DNA from: Flavobacteriales bacterium UBA5422 | GTDB lineage: Bacteria; Bacteroidota; Bacteroidia; Flavobacteriales_D; Crocinitomicaceae | Assembly: GCA_002409405.1 (NCBI GenBank) | Contig: DHNG01000029.1 | Location: 41,187-65,951 of the forward strand | DNA length: 24,765 nt | Direction: 5' to 3' | Part shown: in pieces, positions 8,924-17,000 of the stretch | How positions within the stretch are numbered: position 1 is the stretch's first letter | How the letters are laid out: every line of letters begins with the position of its first letter | The notes under the pieces: generated by a model | What the model was told of the DNA's origin: nothing | Databases searched by the model: none | What the model saw: the letters and a program-made list of their open reading frames with translations, nothing else | Translations under genes and position numbers: made by a program

Positions 8924-10783
8924 ATGAAAAAAATTATATTCTCTTTAGGTTGTTTTCTGGCTGTAGGTGCTTCTTATGCTCAGGTAAACAATACAAAAGC
9001 TAATGCTGACCAAACACCTCATAAATTGGTTGTCAATAGTGAGTTAGATAACTATAAGGCTTCTGCTCCTAATAATGGTGCTCAAAAAGCTTTAGGACAA
9101 GTAGTTTGGTCTGATAATTTTTCTACAGCAGCAAACTGGACATTTGATAACAACGGACAGACAGCAGCTGATCGTGGTTGGTCTATCGGTACAAGTGGTA
9201 CTGTATGGACTACAATGGCTGGTTTGTCAAATCCGATTAACTCAACTTCAGGAGGAAGCTTCGCGAAGTTGCAAAATGGAAATTACGGAACAAACACACA
9301 GGCGATCGGAGTGGTTTATACAATGACGAATACAACACCGATTAATGTGACTTCTTTAGCAGGAACAAGTCAGGTAAACCTTAAATTTGAACAGTTCGGA
9401 GCATTGTTTAACGATGCACAAGAAGTTCAGATCAGTACAGATGGAACAACATATACAACTGTTTTTTCAAATGCAGGTAGAGCAGTATTTAATGGTACAA
9501 ACCCTACAGCTGTATATACAAACCCGGAAGTAATTACAGTTGATATTTCCACATACTTGGAAAGTGCTCCTGACTTAAACACAGTATTTGTTCGTTTCAG
9601 ATGGACTTCACGTATCCCTACAAACACAACTCCGAATGCATGGACAACGTTTGGATGGAAAATCGATGACGTTGCAATCGTTACGAAGAATGATAATGAT
9701 ATTCAAATTGCATCTAGCTATTGGGGAACTGAAAACTTGAAGTATTACCAAATCCCTACAACACAAGTTTCTACAGTTGACTTTTCTGTTAACGTTAAAA
9801 ATGCAGGAGGAAATGCGTTGATCAACCCAACTTTTACAGTTGAGTCTAATGGGGGAGTATGGAGTGAGTCAGGAACAGTTGCTTCAATTGCACCTAATGG
9901 AACAGATAGTTTGTTTACTACAGCTTATTCGGTTCCGAACACTGTTGGTACATACAACATTACAAGAGCACTTGTTCACGATTCAATTGATGATGATCCG
10001 ACTAATAACCAATTGTCAGGTTTCTCTTTCGCGGTAACAGACCACATTTTTGCACGTGATAACGATGCAAGAGATGGTTATACATTCGTGAATGACTCAA
10101 CACAATATGAAGTTGGAAACTATTTTGAACTTGCTCAAAACCAAACATTGTACGGAGTAGATGTAGTGTTGCATTCAAATTCTGATGTTAACGCTGAATT
10201 TTACGCTGTATTATACAAAGAAGTAGCAGGAGCAACATATACAGATGCAATGAATTTTATTGCAGAGACAGACATCGCACAAGTTACAACTTCAATGTTG
10301 GGACAAGTAACTACGTTAGAATTCCCTAACCCGGTAAGTTTGAATACAACAGATGTGTATTACCTGGTAGTTGTTTCAACTGATGGTTTGTTGAACATCG
10401 CTACAGGAGGAAGCTCTGAAGGATTCTCGTACTTGTGGAATAATAACACATTGGGACTTCAAAACTTGACGCCAATTATTCGTATGAACTTTGATCCTAC
10501 ATTAGGATTGAAAACAAACGATGAAGTATTGAACGGTGTTTCTATTTTCCCTAACCCTGCAACAGAGAAAGCAACAGTTGAATTCAACTTGGCAAATGCT
10601 TCTAACGTATCTGTTGAAGTAACAGATATTACAGGAAAAGTAGTTGAAACAATTTCTTTGTCAAATGTTGCCGCAGGAGCAAACAAGGCTGATTTGAATA
10701 CTGCAGGATATGCTTCTGGAATGTATTCAGTTGTAATCAAGTCTAACGACGCTTCAGTTACAAGAAAATTAGTTGTTCGATAA
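8924..10783 (+). CDS. Secreted protein with type A T9SS sorting domain (first cargo)
   Basis: This 619-residue protein begins with a Sec signal peptide (MKKIIFSLGCFLAVGASYA-Q, cleavage near residue 19-20). It ends with a type A T9SS C-terminal sorting domain (about 530-619): GVSIFPNPATEKATVEFNL, then SVEVTDITGKVVETI, then a final GMYSVVIKSNDASVTRKL block. The body is beta-rich and Thr/Asn-rich. An N-terminal jelly-roll-like segment (about 58-255) runs from VVWSDNFSTAANWTFDNNG to GWKIDDVAIVTKN, followed by an Ig-like portion and a further beta domain (about 370-525). I see no catalytic motif, and the mature part lacks cysteine. The CTD predicts export through the SprA-dependent T9SS and cell-surface attachment or release. 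The function could be adhesion or matrix; that is not decidable here. It has its own promoter and a strong terminator, so it is a single-gene unit. Confidence 0.9.
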   Translation: MKKIIFSLGCFLAVGASYAQVNNTKANADQTPHKLVVNSELDNYKASAPNNGAQKALGQVVWSDNFSTAANWTFDNNGQTAADRGWSIGTSGTVWTTMAGLSNPINSTSGGSFAKLQNGNYGTNTQAIGVVYTMTNTTPINVTSLAGTSQVNLKFEQFGALFNDAQEVQISTDGTTYTTVFSNAGRAVFNGTNPTAVYTNPEVITVDISTYLESAPDLNTVFVRFRWTSRIPTNTTPNAWTTFGWKIDDVAIVTKNDNDIQIASSYWGTENLKYYQIPTTQVSTVDFSVNVKNAGGNALINPTFTVESNGGVWSESGTVASIAPNGTDSLFTTAYSVPNTVGTYNITRALVHDSIDDDPTNNQLSGFSFAVTDHIFARDNDARDGYTFVNDSTQYEVGNYFELAQNQTLYGVDVVLHSNSDVNAEFYAVLYKEVAGATYTDAMNFIAETDIAQVTTSMLGQVTTLEFPNPVSLNTTDVYYLVVVSTDGLLNIATGGSSEGFSYLWNNNTLGLQNLTPIIRMNFDPTLGLKTNDEVLNGVSIFPNPATEKATVEFNLANASNVSVEVTDITGKVVETISLSNVAAGANKADLNTAGYASGMYSVVIKSNDASVTRKLVVR

Positions 10784-10808
10784 GATTCGGATAAGATAAA
10801 TAAATTGG

Positions 10809-10837
10809 AAAACCGCTGAGCAATCAGCGGTTTTTTT
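10809..10837 (+). terminator. Rho-independent terminator after the T9SS cargo gene
   Basis: A perfect 9-bp stem, AACCGCTGA (10811-10819) with TCAGCGGTT (10824-10832), closes a GCAA tetraloop (10820-10823). Flanking A-T pairs extend it, and a run of seven T ends at 10837. It begins about 25 bp after the stop at 10783. Confidence 0.93.
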
Positions 10838-10853
10838 GTTGGTAGTAAATGTC

Positions 10854-10861
10854 TATTTTTG
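10854..10861 (+). promoter_or_regulatory. -7 element for ung
   Basis: TATTTTTG is a perfect TAnnTTTG match and ends 4 nt before ATG 10866. No convincing -33 TTG/TTTG sits at 17-23 bp; the nearest TTTG (10835-10838) is 15 bp away. It supports 10866 as the ung start and predicts a leaderless or nearly leaderless mRNA. Confidence 0.65.
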
Positions 10862-10865
10862 TACT

Positions 10866-11540
10866 ATGGATGTTAAGATAGAAGAGAGTTGGAAACAGTT
10901 GTTACAACAAGAATTTGAAAAAGACTATTTTCAACAGTTGGTAGGATTTGTAAAAGAAGAATATAAAAATAATAGCACAAGTATTTTTCCTCCCGCAGGA
11001 GCTATTTTTAAAGCATTTGACGCATGTCCGGTAGACCGGCTGAAGGTTGTAATCCTGGGACAAGATCCATATCCTACCAGGGGACATGCTAACGGACTTT
11101 GTTTCTCTATTAATCCCGACGTACGCCCGTTTGCAAAAAGTCTGATTAATATTTTTAAGGAAATCGAAACAGATTTAGGTCAACCAATACCTCCAAACGG
11201 AGATTTGTCCCGCTGGGCAGAACAAGGAGTACTTCTTTTGAATTCAATTCTGACAGTTCGTGAAGGAACACCTCAAAGTCACCAGGGAAAAGGTTGGGAA
11301 CGATTTACAGATGCCGTTATTCAGAAAATTTCTGATGAAAATGAAGGAGTCGTATTCATGTTATGGGGAGGCTATGCACGGAACAAAGGGAAAAATATTG
11401 ACCGGACAAAACATGTTGTGTTGGAATCCGGGCATCCGTCTCCGATGAGCGCCAATCAAGGATTGTGGTTTGGAAATAAACATTTTAGTAAAGCCAACGA
11501 TTACCTGCTGAAAACAGGAAAAAGTGCGATTATCTGGTAG
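10866..11540 (+). CDS. ung: Uracil-DNA glycosylase (family 1)
   Basis: Ung excises uracil from DNA, the first step of base excision repair after cytosine deamination or dUTP misincorporation. The 224-residue product matches the usual ~220-230. The water-activating motif GQDPYPTRGHANGLCFS carries the catalytic Asp (about D67). LLLNSILTV contains the uracil-contacting Asn (about N126), and the minor-groove loop HPSPMSA carries the catalytic His (about H190). The start is set at ATG 10866 because a -7 promoter element (10854-10861) lies immediately upstream; an upstream TTG at 10836 would place that element inside the gene and start within the preceding terminator. The stop codon abuts the stop of ispH on the other strand. 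Confidence 0.97.
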   Translation: MDVKIEESWKQLLQQEFEKDYFQQLVGFVKEEYKNNSTSIFPPAGAIFKAFDACPVDRLKVVILGQDPYPTRGHANGLCFSINPDVRPFAKSLINIFKEIETDLGQPIPPNGDLSRWAEQGVLLLNSILTVREGTPQSHQGKGWERFTDAVIQKISDENEGVVFMLWGGYARNKGKNIDRTKHVVLESGHPSPMSANQGLWFGNKHFSKANDYLLKTGKSAIIW

Positions 11541-12755
11541 TTAAATCGATGCGATAACCTCATCAATTGATTTATGAAGACCTTTCAGTGATAGTAATTT
11601 CTGAATCACTCTGTCTACAACTGCATCCGGACAAGAAGCTCCGGAAGTAATGGCAATAACAGGAATATCCGAAGGCATATAGTTGACGAATGCTTCCACT
11701 TCTTTTGTGTGAATGTTGAACGAATGAATTGCATCTCCTGAAATAAGTTCATGTTCATCTTTGACAAAATAGGTTGGAAATTTCTGTTCCAGTAATTCAA
11801 CGAGGTGCGTGGTGTTGGAACTATTATACCCTCCGACAACAATTGCCAGATCTGCAGGTGCCTCCATCAAACCATAGGTGGCGGATTGATTGTCATTGGT
11901 GGCGTAACAAAGGGTATCACGTGTGTCTGCAATGTGTTCTCTGATCGCATGTTCTCCATGCTTTTGAATCATTACAGAACGGAGATAATCTGCAATCTCC
12001 TGTGTTTCGGTTGCAAGCATTGTCGTTTGATTTACCACACCGATTTTTTCCAGGTCGTTTGCAGGATTAAAACCGTTCGAATACCGGTTTCCGAACCGAT
12101 TATCAAATACCTCCCGATCAATCTTTCCCAGAATATAGTCTCCCAATAAAGTCGCTTCTTCCATATCTTTGACAACCAACGACGGAGCAGTTGAACTACT
12201 GTGTGAAAACGTAGCACGTGTTTCTTCGTGGTTAAATTTTCCGTGAATGATGATCGTATGACCGTCTTGTCCTAACTTTTCAGAACGATTCCAAACTTTC
12301 TCAACAAACGGGCACGTTGTATCATATTGCTCAATATTCAATCCGATGGCTGTCAGTCGGTTCATGATTTCAAGAGTCGTACCGAACGCAGGAATAATTA
12401 CCACATCGGAAGGTGTCAGTTCTTCCCATGCAATTAATTGATTGCCTTTCGTATCCTGAAGGAATTGCAACCCGTGATTTAACAGGTCTTCATTGACGCC
12501 GGGATTGTGGATCATCTGACTTAGCAAAAAAATACGTTTGCCGGGATTTTCGTAGATTGCTCTGTAAGCGATTTCAATGGCATTTTCAACTCCGTAGCAA
12601 AATCCAAAATGACGGGCAATGTAAAATTTGATGGAACCAAAATCCAGTAATGTCGGCAAGAAATCCTTTTTTCGCGGATCTAGTTCTTTCCGTATTGTTT
12701 TTACCCTACTGATAATGGGCGAACGATAATATTCCGGAATGTCAAAACGTTTCAT
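11541..12755 (-). CDS. ispH: 4-hydroxy-3-methylbut-2-enyl diphosphate reductase, long form
   Basis: IspH (LytB) is the last enzyme of the MEP isoprenoid pathway, converting HMBPP into IPP and DMAPP with a [4Fe-4S] cluster. The three expected cluster cysteines are visible: C53 in GFCYGVENA, C148 in DTTCPFVEKVW, and C283 in DTLCYATNDNQSA. Substrate-site landmarks follow, including QMIHNPGV (His ~83), KFNHEET (the Glu for proton delivery) and TSGASCPD near the C-terminus. At 404 residues it is about 90 longer than the E. coli enzyme. It has a ~45-residue N-terminal extension before the first Cys motif and an insertion around residues 200-235, resembling the plant/cyanobacterial long form. A -7 element TACCTTTG lies 7 nt upstream on the minus strand. 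It is convergent with ung with zero intergenic bases. Confidence 0.95.
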   Translation of the reverse strand: MKRFDIPEYYRSPIISRVKTIRKELDPRKKDFLPTLLDFGSIKFYIARHFGFCYGVENAIEIAYRAIYENPGKRIFLLSQMIHNPGVNEDLLNHGLQFLQDTKGNQLIAWEELTPSDVVIIPAFGTTLEIMNRLTAIGLNIEQYDTTCPFVEKVWNRSEKLGQDGHTIIIHGKFNHEETRATFSHSSSTAPSLVVKDMEEATLLGDYILGKIDREVFDNRFGNRYSNGFNPANDLEKIGVVNQTTMLATETQEIADYLRSVMIQKHGEHAIREHIADTRDTLCYATNDNQSATYGLMEAPADLAIVVGGYNSSNTTHLVELLEQKFPTYFVKDEHELISGDAIHSFNIHTKEVEAFVNYMPSDIPVIAITSGASCPDAVVDRVIQKLLSLKGLHKSIDEVIASI

Positions 12756-12762
12756 TGCATAT

Positions 12763-12770
12763 CAAAGGTA
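12763..12770 (-). promoter_or_regulatory. -7 element for ispH
   Basis: On the minus strand the sequence reads TACCTTTG, a perfect TAnnTTTG match, 7 nt before the ATG (12755). No good -33 element is seen at normal spacing; a TTTG lies 26 bp upstream. This predicts a very short leader. Confidence 0.55.
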
Positions 12771-12862
12771 ATTAATTTCATTGAAAATAATCTGCACAAA
12801 GAGGCAGAACAACCATCGTGTGGGAAAAATAGTTTGCAAGACCGATATTTCAATCGATTATG

Positions 12863-12870
12863 TATCTTCG
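12863..12870 (+). promoter_or_regulatory. -7-like element for the MFS gene
   Basis: TATCTTCG (one mismatch to TAnnTTTG) ends exactly 4 nt before ATG 12875, the same distance as in four other genes of this window. A TTTG at 12833-12836 is 26 bp upstream, longer than typical for a -33 element. Confidence 0.45.
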
Positions 12871-12874
12871 GAGC

Positions 12875-14119
12875 ATGGAATTAACTCGAAAACAGAAATT
12901 AAACTATTTGTTTAGTCTGCCTGTTATTGTGGCTGCACTAGGTTATTTTGTAGATATCTACGACTTATTATTGTTCTCAATTGTCCGGCTACCAAGCCTT
13001 CACAGCATGGGACTGGACGTGGATGCATACGGCACCATGATTTTGAACTGGGAGAAAACCGGTTTATTGCTTGGCGGAATTCTCTGGGGTGTTTTTGGTG
13101 ATAAGAAAGGACGCTTATCTGTTCTATTCGGTTCCATTTTGGTGTATTCACTGGCAAATATTGCCTGCGGATTGCTGCCTCATGTTAATTTCATGGAGAA
13201 ACAAAACGCGTATGCATTGTTTCGCTTCATTGCAGGATTGGGATTGGCAGGTGAGTTGGGAGCAGGAATCACGTTGGTTTCGGAATCGTTGCCAAAAGAA
13301 TTACGGGCAATCGGGACGTCACTTGTTGCTGGTTTTGGATTAATGGGAGCCGTTGTTGCAAGTTTAACAGCCGATCTGGCCAGCGATTGGACCATTTCTT
13401 ATTTCATCGGAGGTGGTTTGGGATTGATGTTACTGATCCTGAGAATTGGTGTTGTAGAATCGGGAATTTATAAAGGAATTGAAAAAAACAAATCAGTTGC
13501 CAAAGGGAACTTTTTTTCCTTTTTTACCAATTACAACCGTTTTGTCAGGTACATGAAATGTATCTCAATTGGTTTCCCTACCTGGTTTTGCATCGGAATT
13601 TTGGCGGTTTTCGCCAACCAATTTGGTCCTGCATTGGGAATCAAGGGAGAAATTGACCCGGGTAAGGCGATCATGTGGGCATATGTTGGAATTTCTGTAG
13701 GAGATTTTGCCAGCGGGTTTATCAGCAATTGGTTGCAGTCCAGAAAAAAGGCTATTTTTTACATGATGCTGTTTACGGTTGTAGGTGTTATCCTGATGCT
13801 GTTCGGAGCTGCTAAAACGGTCAATATGTACTATTTCTTTTGTGTCTGGCTGGGACTGGGAACCGGTTATTGGGCTTTGTTTGTGACAATGGGAGCTGAA
13901 CAGTTCGGAACCAATATCCGTGCTACCGCAGCGACAACGATTCCCAATATGGTGCGCGGAGCACTGATCCTGATGATTTTTCTGTTTAATTCATTTAAAC
14001 CTTCAGTAGGAGTGATTTGGGCGGCGGTTGTTGTGGGAGTACTATCGTTCGGATTCGGAATCTATTCCACACTGACAGTTGCAGAAACGCATAATAAAGA
14101 CCTTGATTATACCGAATAA
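12875..14119 (+). CDS. Major facilitator superfamily transporter
   Basis: A 414-residue polytopic inner-membrane protein of typical MFS size (about 12 membrane segments). After TM2 comes the MFS motif A-like loop, LWGVFGDKKGRLSVLFGS, and the TM4 region reads RFIAGLGLAGELGAGITLVSE, as in metabolite:H+ symporters of the sugar-porter/aromatic-acid type. TM5 continues IGTSLVAGFGLMGAVVAS, and the second half has a loop (SNWLQSRKKAIFY) equivalent to motif A. The substrate cannot be named from sequence. Start choice: ATG 12875 (MELTRKQKLNYLFSLPV) lies 4 nt after a -7-like element, whereas ATG 12860 would put that element inside the gene and add only five residues. It is divergent from ispH and followed by two membrane-protein genes. 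Confidence 0.85.
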   Translation: MELTRKQKLNYLFSLPVIVAALGYFVDIYDLLLFSIVRLPSLHSMGLDVDAYGTMILNWEKTGLLLGGILWGVFGDKKGRLSVLFGSILVYSLANIACGLLPHVNFMEKQNAYALFRFIAGLGLAGELGAGITLVSESLPKELRAIGTSLVAGFGLMGAVVASLTADLASDWTISYFIGGGLGLMLLILRIGVVESGIYKGIEKNKSVAKGNFFSFFTNYNRFVRYMKCISIGFPTWFCIGILAVFANQFGPALGIKGEIDPGKAIMWAYVGISVGDFASGFISNWLQSRKKAIFYMMLFTVVGVILMLFGAAKTVNMYYFFCVWLGLGTGYWALFVTMGAEQFGTNIRATAATTIPNMVRGALILMIFLFNSFKPSVGVIWAAVVVGVLSFGFGIYSTLTVAETHNKDLDYTE

Positions 14120-14189
14120 AAGGAGGTTGTTAACGGTGATTATTTAGTAACTTTAACAAGGAGATGACTACCGTTTCAATCAGTTTTAG

Positions 14190-14197
14190 CATTTTTG
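14190..14197 (+). promoter_or_regulatory. -7-like element upstream of the membrane-protein gene at 14202
   Basis: CATTTTTG (one mismatch to TAnnTTTG) ends 4 nt before ATG 14202. No -33 element is recognisable. The position repeats the four-nucleotide spacing seen for ung, the MFS gene, the exonuclease and the DUF255 gene. Confidence 0.45.
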
Positions 14198-14201
14198 TAG
14201 T

Positions 14202-14849
14202 ATGGAATTATTGAACTTTATTTTTCGTTTAGGAGTGGTATTTGCCATCTTTGGTTTCATCTGGGGACTGATTCAGGTCGGTATCCGGTTATTGACAATT
14301 GGCAGACAACGACAAACAGCAGAGATTTATATTCTCAAAGCTGTCCAGTACCTGTTGCTCGTCAATGTAACCTTTCTGATTTGTTATGACCAGAACATAC
14401 AAGGATTGGATGTGACCAGTCAATTGGTCTTTGGAAGTATCATTTTACTGATGTACTTCATGGGGAAATTCCAAAACCGGAAAAACAAGCAGCAACTCTT
14501 TAAACTCTATACAAACGGGATGCTTCAATCAGATTTTGGATTTAATGTACGTGCAGAAATTGCAGTGATCGTTATGTCTCTTGCCGTATTTGTACTGTTT
14601 TGGTTCTACCCGCAATGGGCGGAAAATCCAGTATCACTTTGGTTTCAGTCCAGCATTCTCAACATTGAAGACACACCAATTTTTGGCTTCATCTTTAAAG
14701 TAATCGGGTTCTTTTTCCTGTTGAATATTTTAATAAAAGTCATCAACTCCATCATGATGCTGTTGTCGGGAAGAGCGTTTCAGAATAATCAACGTTCCGA
14801 TAACAGAAAGGATGATAATCACTTTGATGATTTCGAAGAAATCAATTAA
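14202..14849 (+). CDS. Multi-pass membrane protein of unknown function
   Basis: I do not recognise a named family. The 215-residue product has about five hydrophobic segments: residues ~8-31, 45-62, 74-90, 118-136 and 162-188. A basic loop, KFQNRKNKQQ, follows TM3. The soluble C-terminal tail (about 190-215) is very polar and ends acidic (DNHFDDFEEIN). There is no signal peptide with a cleavage site, so it is probably an inner-membrane protein. The CvpA-family gene starts 6 bp after its stop, so the two are very likely co-transcribed and may work in the same envelope process. The start is supported by a -7-like element 4 nt upstream. No catalytic or transporter motif is visible. Confidence 0.8.
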   Translation: MELLNFIFRLGVVFAIFGFIWGLIQVGIRLLTIGRQRQTAEIYILKAVQYLLLVNVTFLICYDQNIQGLDVTSQLVFGSIILLMYFMGKFQNRKNKQQLFKLYTNGMLQSDFGFNVRAEIAVIVMSLAVFVLFWFYPQWAENPVSLWFQSSILNIEDTPIFGFIFKVIGFFFLLNILIKVINSIMMLLSGRAFQNNQRSDNRKDDNHFDDFEEIN

Positions 14850-14855
14850 TCAGGT

Positions 14856-15494
14856 ATGAATTTCATTGATATCCTGTTTCTGATCCCGATCGGGTATGCT
14901 GTGTACAAAGGATTTAAAAACGGTTTCATCATTGAAGTCTGTACATTGCTGGCATTGCTTGTGGGAATCTATGCCGGAATTCATTTTTCAGACGGAACAG
15001 CCAACCTGCTAAAAACCAGTTGGAACATTCACTCAGAATATTTACCCGTGATTGCCTTTACCATTACCTTCCTGGGGGTGGGTGCATTGGTGTTTTTCGG
15101 CGGAAAAATGCTGGAAAAAGTGGTGGATATTGCCAATCTGACGCCATTGAATAAATTTCTGGGGATTTTATTTGCATTGATAAAGATCTTCTACTTGCTG
15201 AGTGTGTTTATTGTACTGTTAGAATCGTACGATGAAAAAGGCGATTTTATCAAAGAAGAAACAAAACAAGATTCATTGTTATACGAACCGGTTAAAAATC
15301 TTTCGTTAACGACCATTCCACGGATCAAGGAAAGTACCATCTTCCTCACCAATTCATTAAAAGCGGAGCAAGACTCTACCGGATTATCCGTACAGGATAT
15401 TCTGCGTGCCAAGGAAATTGCAGATAGTCTGGGAATAGATGCCAATGATGCAATGGAATTGAAACGTATTCATGACGAATACTCCCAAAAATAA
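14856..15494 (+). CDS. CvpA family membrane protein
   Basis: The 212-residue product has four hydrophobic segments in the first ~120 residues (about 4-18, 24-42, 63-82, 101-122). It shows the family's early motif, FIDILFLIPIGYAVYKGFKNGFI, with the Gly/aromatic pattern of CvpA proteins, and LTPLNKFLGILFALIKIFY before the last membrane segment. CvpA was first linked to colicin V production in E. coli and is a broadly conserved inner-membrane protein connected to envelope stress; its molecular activity is not settled. The C-terminal ~90 residues are hydrophilic (SLTTIPRIKESTIFLTNSL and an acidic end), the usual soluble tail. The gene follows the preceding membrane-protein gene by 6 bp, suggesting an operon. 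Confidence 0.85.
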   Translation: MNFIDILFLIPIGYAVYKGFKNGFIIEVCTLLALLVGIYAGIHFSDGTANLLKTSWNIHSEYLPVIAFTITFLGVGALVFFGGKMLEKVVDIANLTPLNKFLGILFALIKIFYLLSVFIVLLESYDEKGDFIKEETKQDSLLYEPVKNLSLTTIPRIKESTIFLTNSLKAEQDSTGLSVQDILRAKEIADSLGIDANDAMELKRIHDEYSQK

Positions 15495-15512
15495 ACGGAT
15501 ACATTAGTAACG

Positions 15513-15543
15513 TTTGCCGGAATAAAAAATATTCCTAACTTAG
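15513..15543 (+). promoter_or_regulatory. Candidate promoter for the second T9SS cargo gene
   Basis: TTTG (15513-15516) is followed by 19 bp and TAACTTAG (15536-15543), which has one mismatch to TAnnTTTG. The ATG is 20 nt downstream. The layout resembles the promoter of the first cargo gene. Confidence 0.5.
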
Positions 15544-15563
15544 ATCTAATCAAATAGCTACTT

Positions 15564-16982
15564 ATGAAAAAAAGATTACTAATCTCTTTACTGACTCTTA
15601 GTACTGTTTCGTTCGGACAGGAAACACTTTTTCAGGATAATTTTGAATCTGGAGCATCCAATTGGACCTTAAACGGAGGTACTGGCGACAATGCGTGGAT
15701 TGTCAACAACGCATACCAGGGAATTACTACACCGATCTCAATTCCTGATACACCCAATCAACCGGCTGGAATAAATAACTCGCCGCAATCCTATTACTTA
15801 CACATTTACAGCAGTACTTACGGACCGATGTTTGGAGCATTGAACGCCAATTTTGTAGCAGGAATCAATTCCAACCAGGATGCTGTTCAGATGAATAGTG
15901 TTTCCACAACAGGGAAAACAGATGTTACATTCAATTACTGGTACGTGTGTGCAGGAGCTGCCGGTGTAAGTGAAGGAAAAGTGTATTATTCTGTTGATAA
16001 TGGTACCAACTGGGTATTACTGGCAACGCATTCAGGCGTCACAAACTGGACGCAGGCAAGTCATTCACTTCCTGCCTGGAATAATCAAAGTACATTGAAA
16101 TTCAAATTCAACTGGACGAACGGAGGAACCGGGAATGATCCTTCCTTTGCAGTAGATGATGTGTTACTTACTGCAGAAAACGTCGGCGCCGCTACCGAAA
16201 TTACAAACGTTACACTTTCAGACAGTAATCCGTGGTGTGAAAGTATTATGAAGACGATGGATGTTTCCTTTACCGCTTCAGGAACATACCAGTCAGATAA
16301 CGTTTTTTACGTAGAATTATCAGATGGTTCGGGAAACTTTACCGCTCCTGAAATTATTGGTTCGTTGAGTTCTTCTTCAACAGGAACATTGACAATTCCA
16401 TCAATCATCCCGGTAACTGTTTTAGCAGGATCCAATTACAGAATCAGGGTCCGCTCTACCAATGAAGTGGCTGTTAGTGCTGACAATGGAGTGGGACTGG
16501 TAATTAACCCTTTTCCAACTGTCACGTTACCGGCATTCAGTAACGTATGTGTCAATCACGCGGCATTTGCATTGACAACCGGAACACCTGCAGGAGGAGA
16601 TTATTTCGGCACAGGAGTCAGTGGAAATACATTCACCCCTTCTGTAGCGGGAACAGGAACCTGGACAATCAGTTATTCATATACAGATGCCAATAATTGT
16701 GTGAATACAACTTCCGCTTCAATTGTTGTGGATGCATGTTTGAGTATAGAAACCGTTGCAGCAGAAGTTATTTCTGTTTACCCCAACCCTGTAATCGATA
16801 AATTATACATTGACGGAACAGGGGTAAAAAAAGTTGTAATTTATGACCTGCTGGGGAAAGAAGTGATTACATTTGGAAAAACACAAACTTCGTACGACCT
16901 GAATGCATTGAACAGGGGGACGTATTTTGTGAAAGTAATCACAGAGAATTCAGACAAAACATTCAAAGTACTGGTAAAATAA
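15564..16982 (+). CDS. Secreted protein with type A T9SS sorting domain (second cargo)
   Basis: The 472-residue protein starts with a signal peptide (MKKRLLISLLTLSTVSFG-Q). The first domain (about 22-205) is jelly-roll/MAM-like: LFQDNFESGASNWTLNG at the start, DVTFNYWYVCAG and VYYSVDNGTNWVLLATHSG in the middle, and PSFAVDDVLLTAE at the end. An Ig-like stretch (about 210-315) follows, then a short bacterial surface repeat with GGDYFGTGVSGNTFTPSVAG and a Cys-containing NNCVNTTSAS segment. The C-terminal sorting domain (about 401-472) has ISVYPNPVIDKLYID, KVVIYDLLGKEVI and ends RGTYFVKVITENSDKTFKVL. The CTD predicts T9SS export to the cell surface. No enzymatic motif is seen; adhesion or carbohydrate binding is possible but not shown. 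It is convergent with the DUF255 gene, 6 bp away. Confidence 0.9.
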   Translation: MKKRLLISLLTLSTVSFGQETLFQDNFESGASNWTLNGGTGDNAWIVNNAYQGITTPISIPDTPNQPAGINNSPQSYYLHIYSSTYGPMFGALNANFVAGINSNQDAVQMNSVSTTGKTDVTFNYWYVCAGAAGVSEGKVYYSVDNGTNWVLLATHSGVTNWTQASHSLPAWNNQSTLKFKFNWTNGGTGNDPSFAVDDVLLTAENVGAATEITNVTLSDSNPWCESIMKTMDVSFTASGTYQSDNVFYVELSDGSGNFTAPEIIGSLSSSSTGTLTIPSIIPVTVLAGSNYRIRVRSTNEVAVSADNGVGLVINPFPTVTLPAFSNVCVNHAAFALTTGTPAGGDYFGTGVSGNTFTPSVAGTGTWTISYSYTDANNCVNTTSASIVVDACLSIETVAAEVISVYPNPVIDKLYIDGTGVKKVVIYDLLGKEVITFGKTQTSYDLNALNRGTYFVKVITENSDKTFKVLVK

Positions 16983-17000
16983 TACAACTTATGGTTGTAT
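16982..17000. terminator. Possible bidirectional hairpin between convergent genes
   Basis: ATACAAC (16982-16988) and GTTGTAT (16994-17000) form a perfect 7-bp inverted repeat around a 5-nt loop. It begins on the last base of the T9SS gene's stop codon and includes the stop codon of the minus-strand gene. There is no T-run on either side, so terminator function is uncertain. Confidence 0.35.

Noticed and set aside
10836..10865. TTG start for ung giving ten extra residues.
   Set aside because: It would start inside the preceding terminator's T-run and include the ung -7 element; the extra residues do not match Ung proteins.
14130..14159. TTAAC-like words upstream of the 14202 gene that might be another Pho box.
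   Set aside because: TTAACGG (14130) and TTAACAA (14153) are 23 bp apart, out of 11-bp phase. They serve as a reminder of the background frequency of such words.
14118..14214. AAGGAGG near 14120 and AAGGAG just before an ATG at 14164, suggesting a small gene with a Shine-Dalgarno.
   Set aside because: The frame from 14164 encodes only 16 residues, the spacing to ATG is zero, and no other gene here uses a Shine-Dalgarno.
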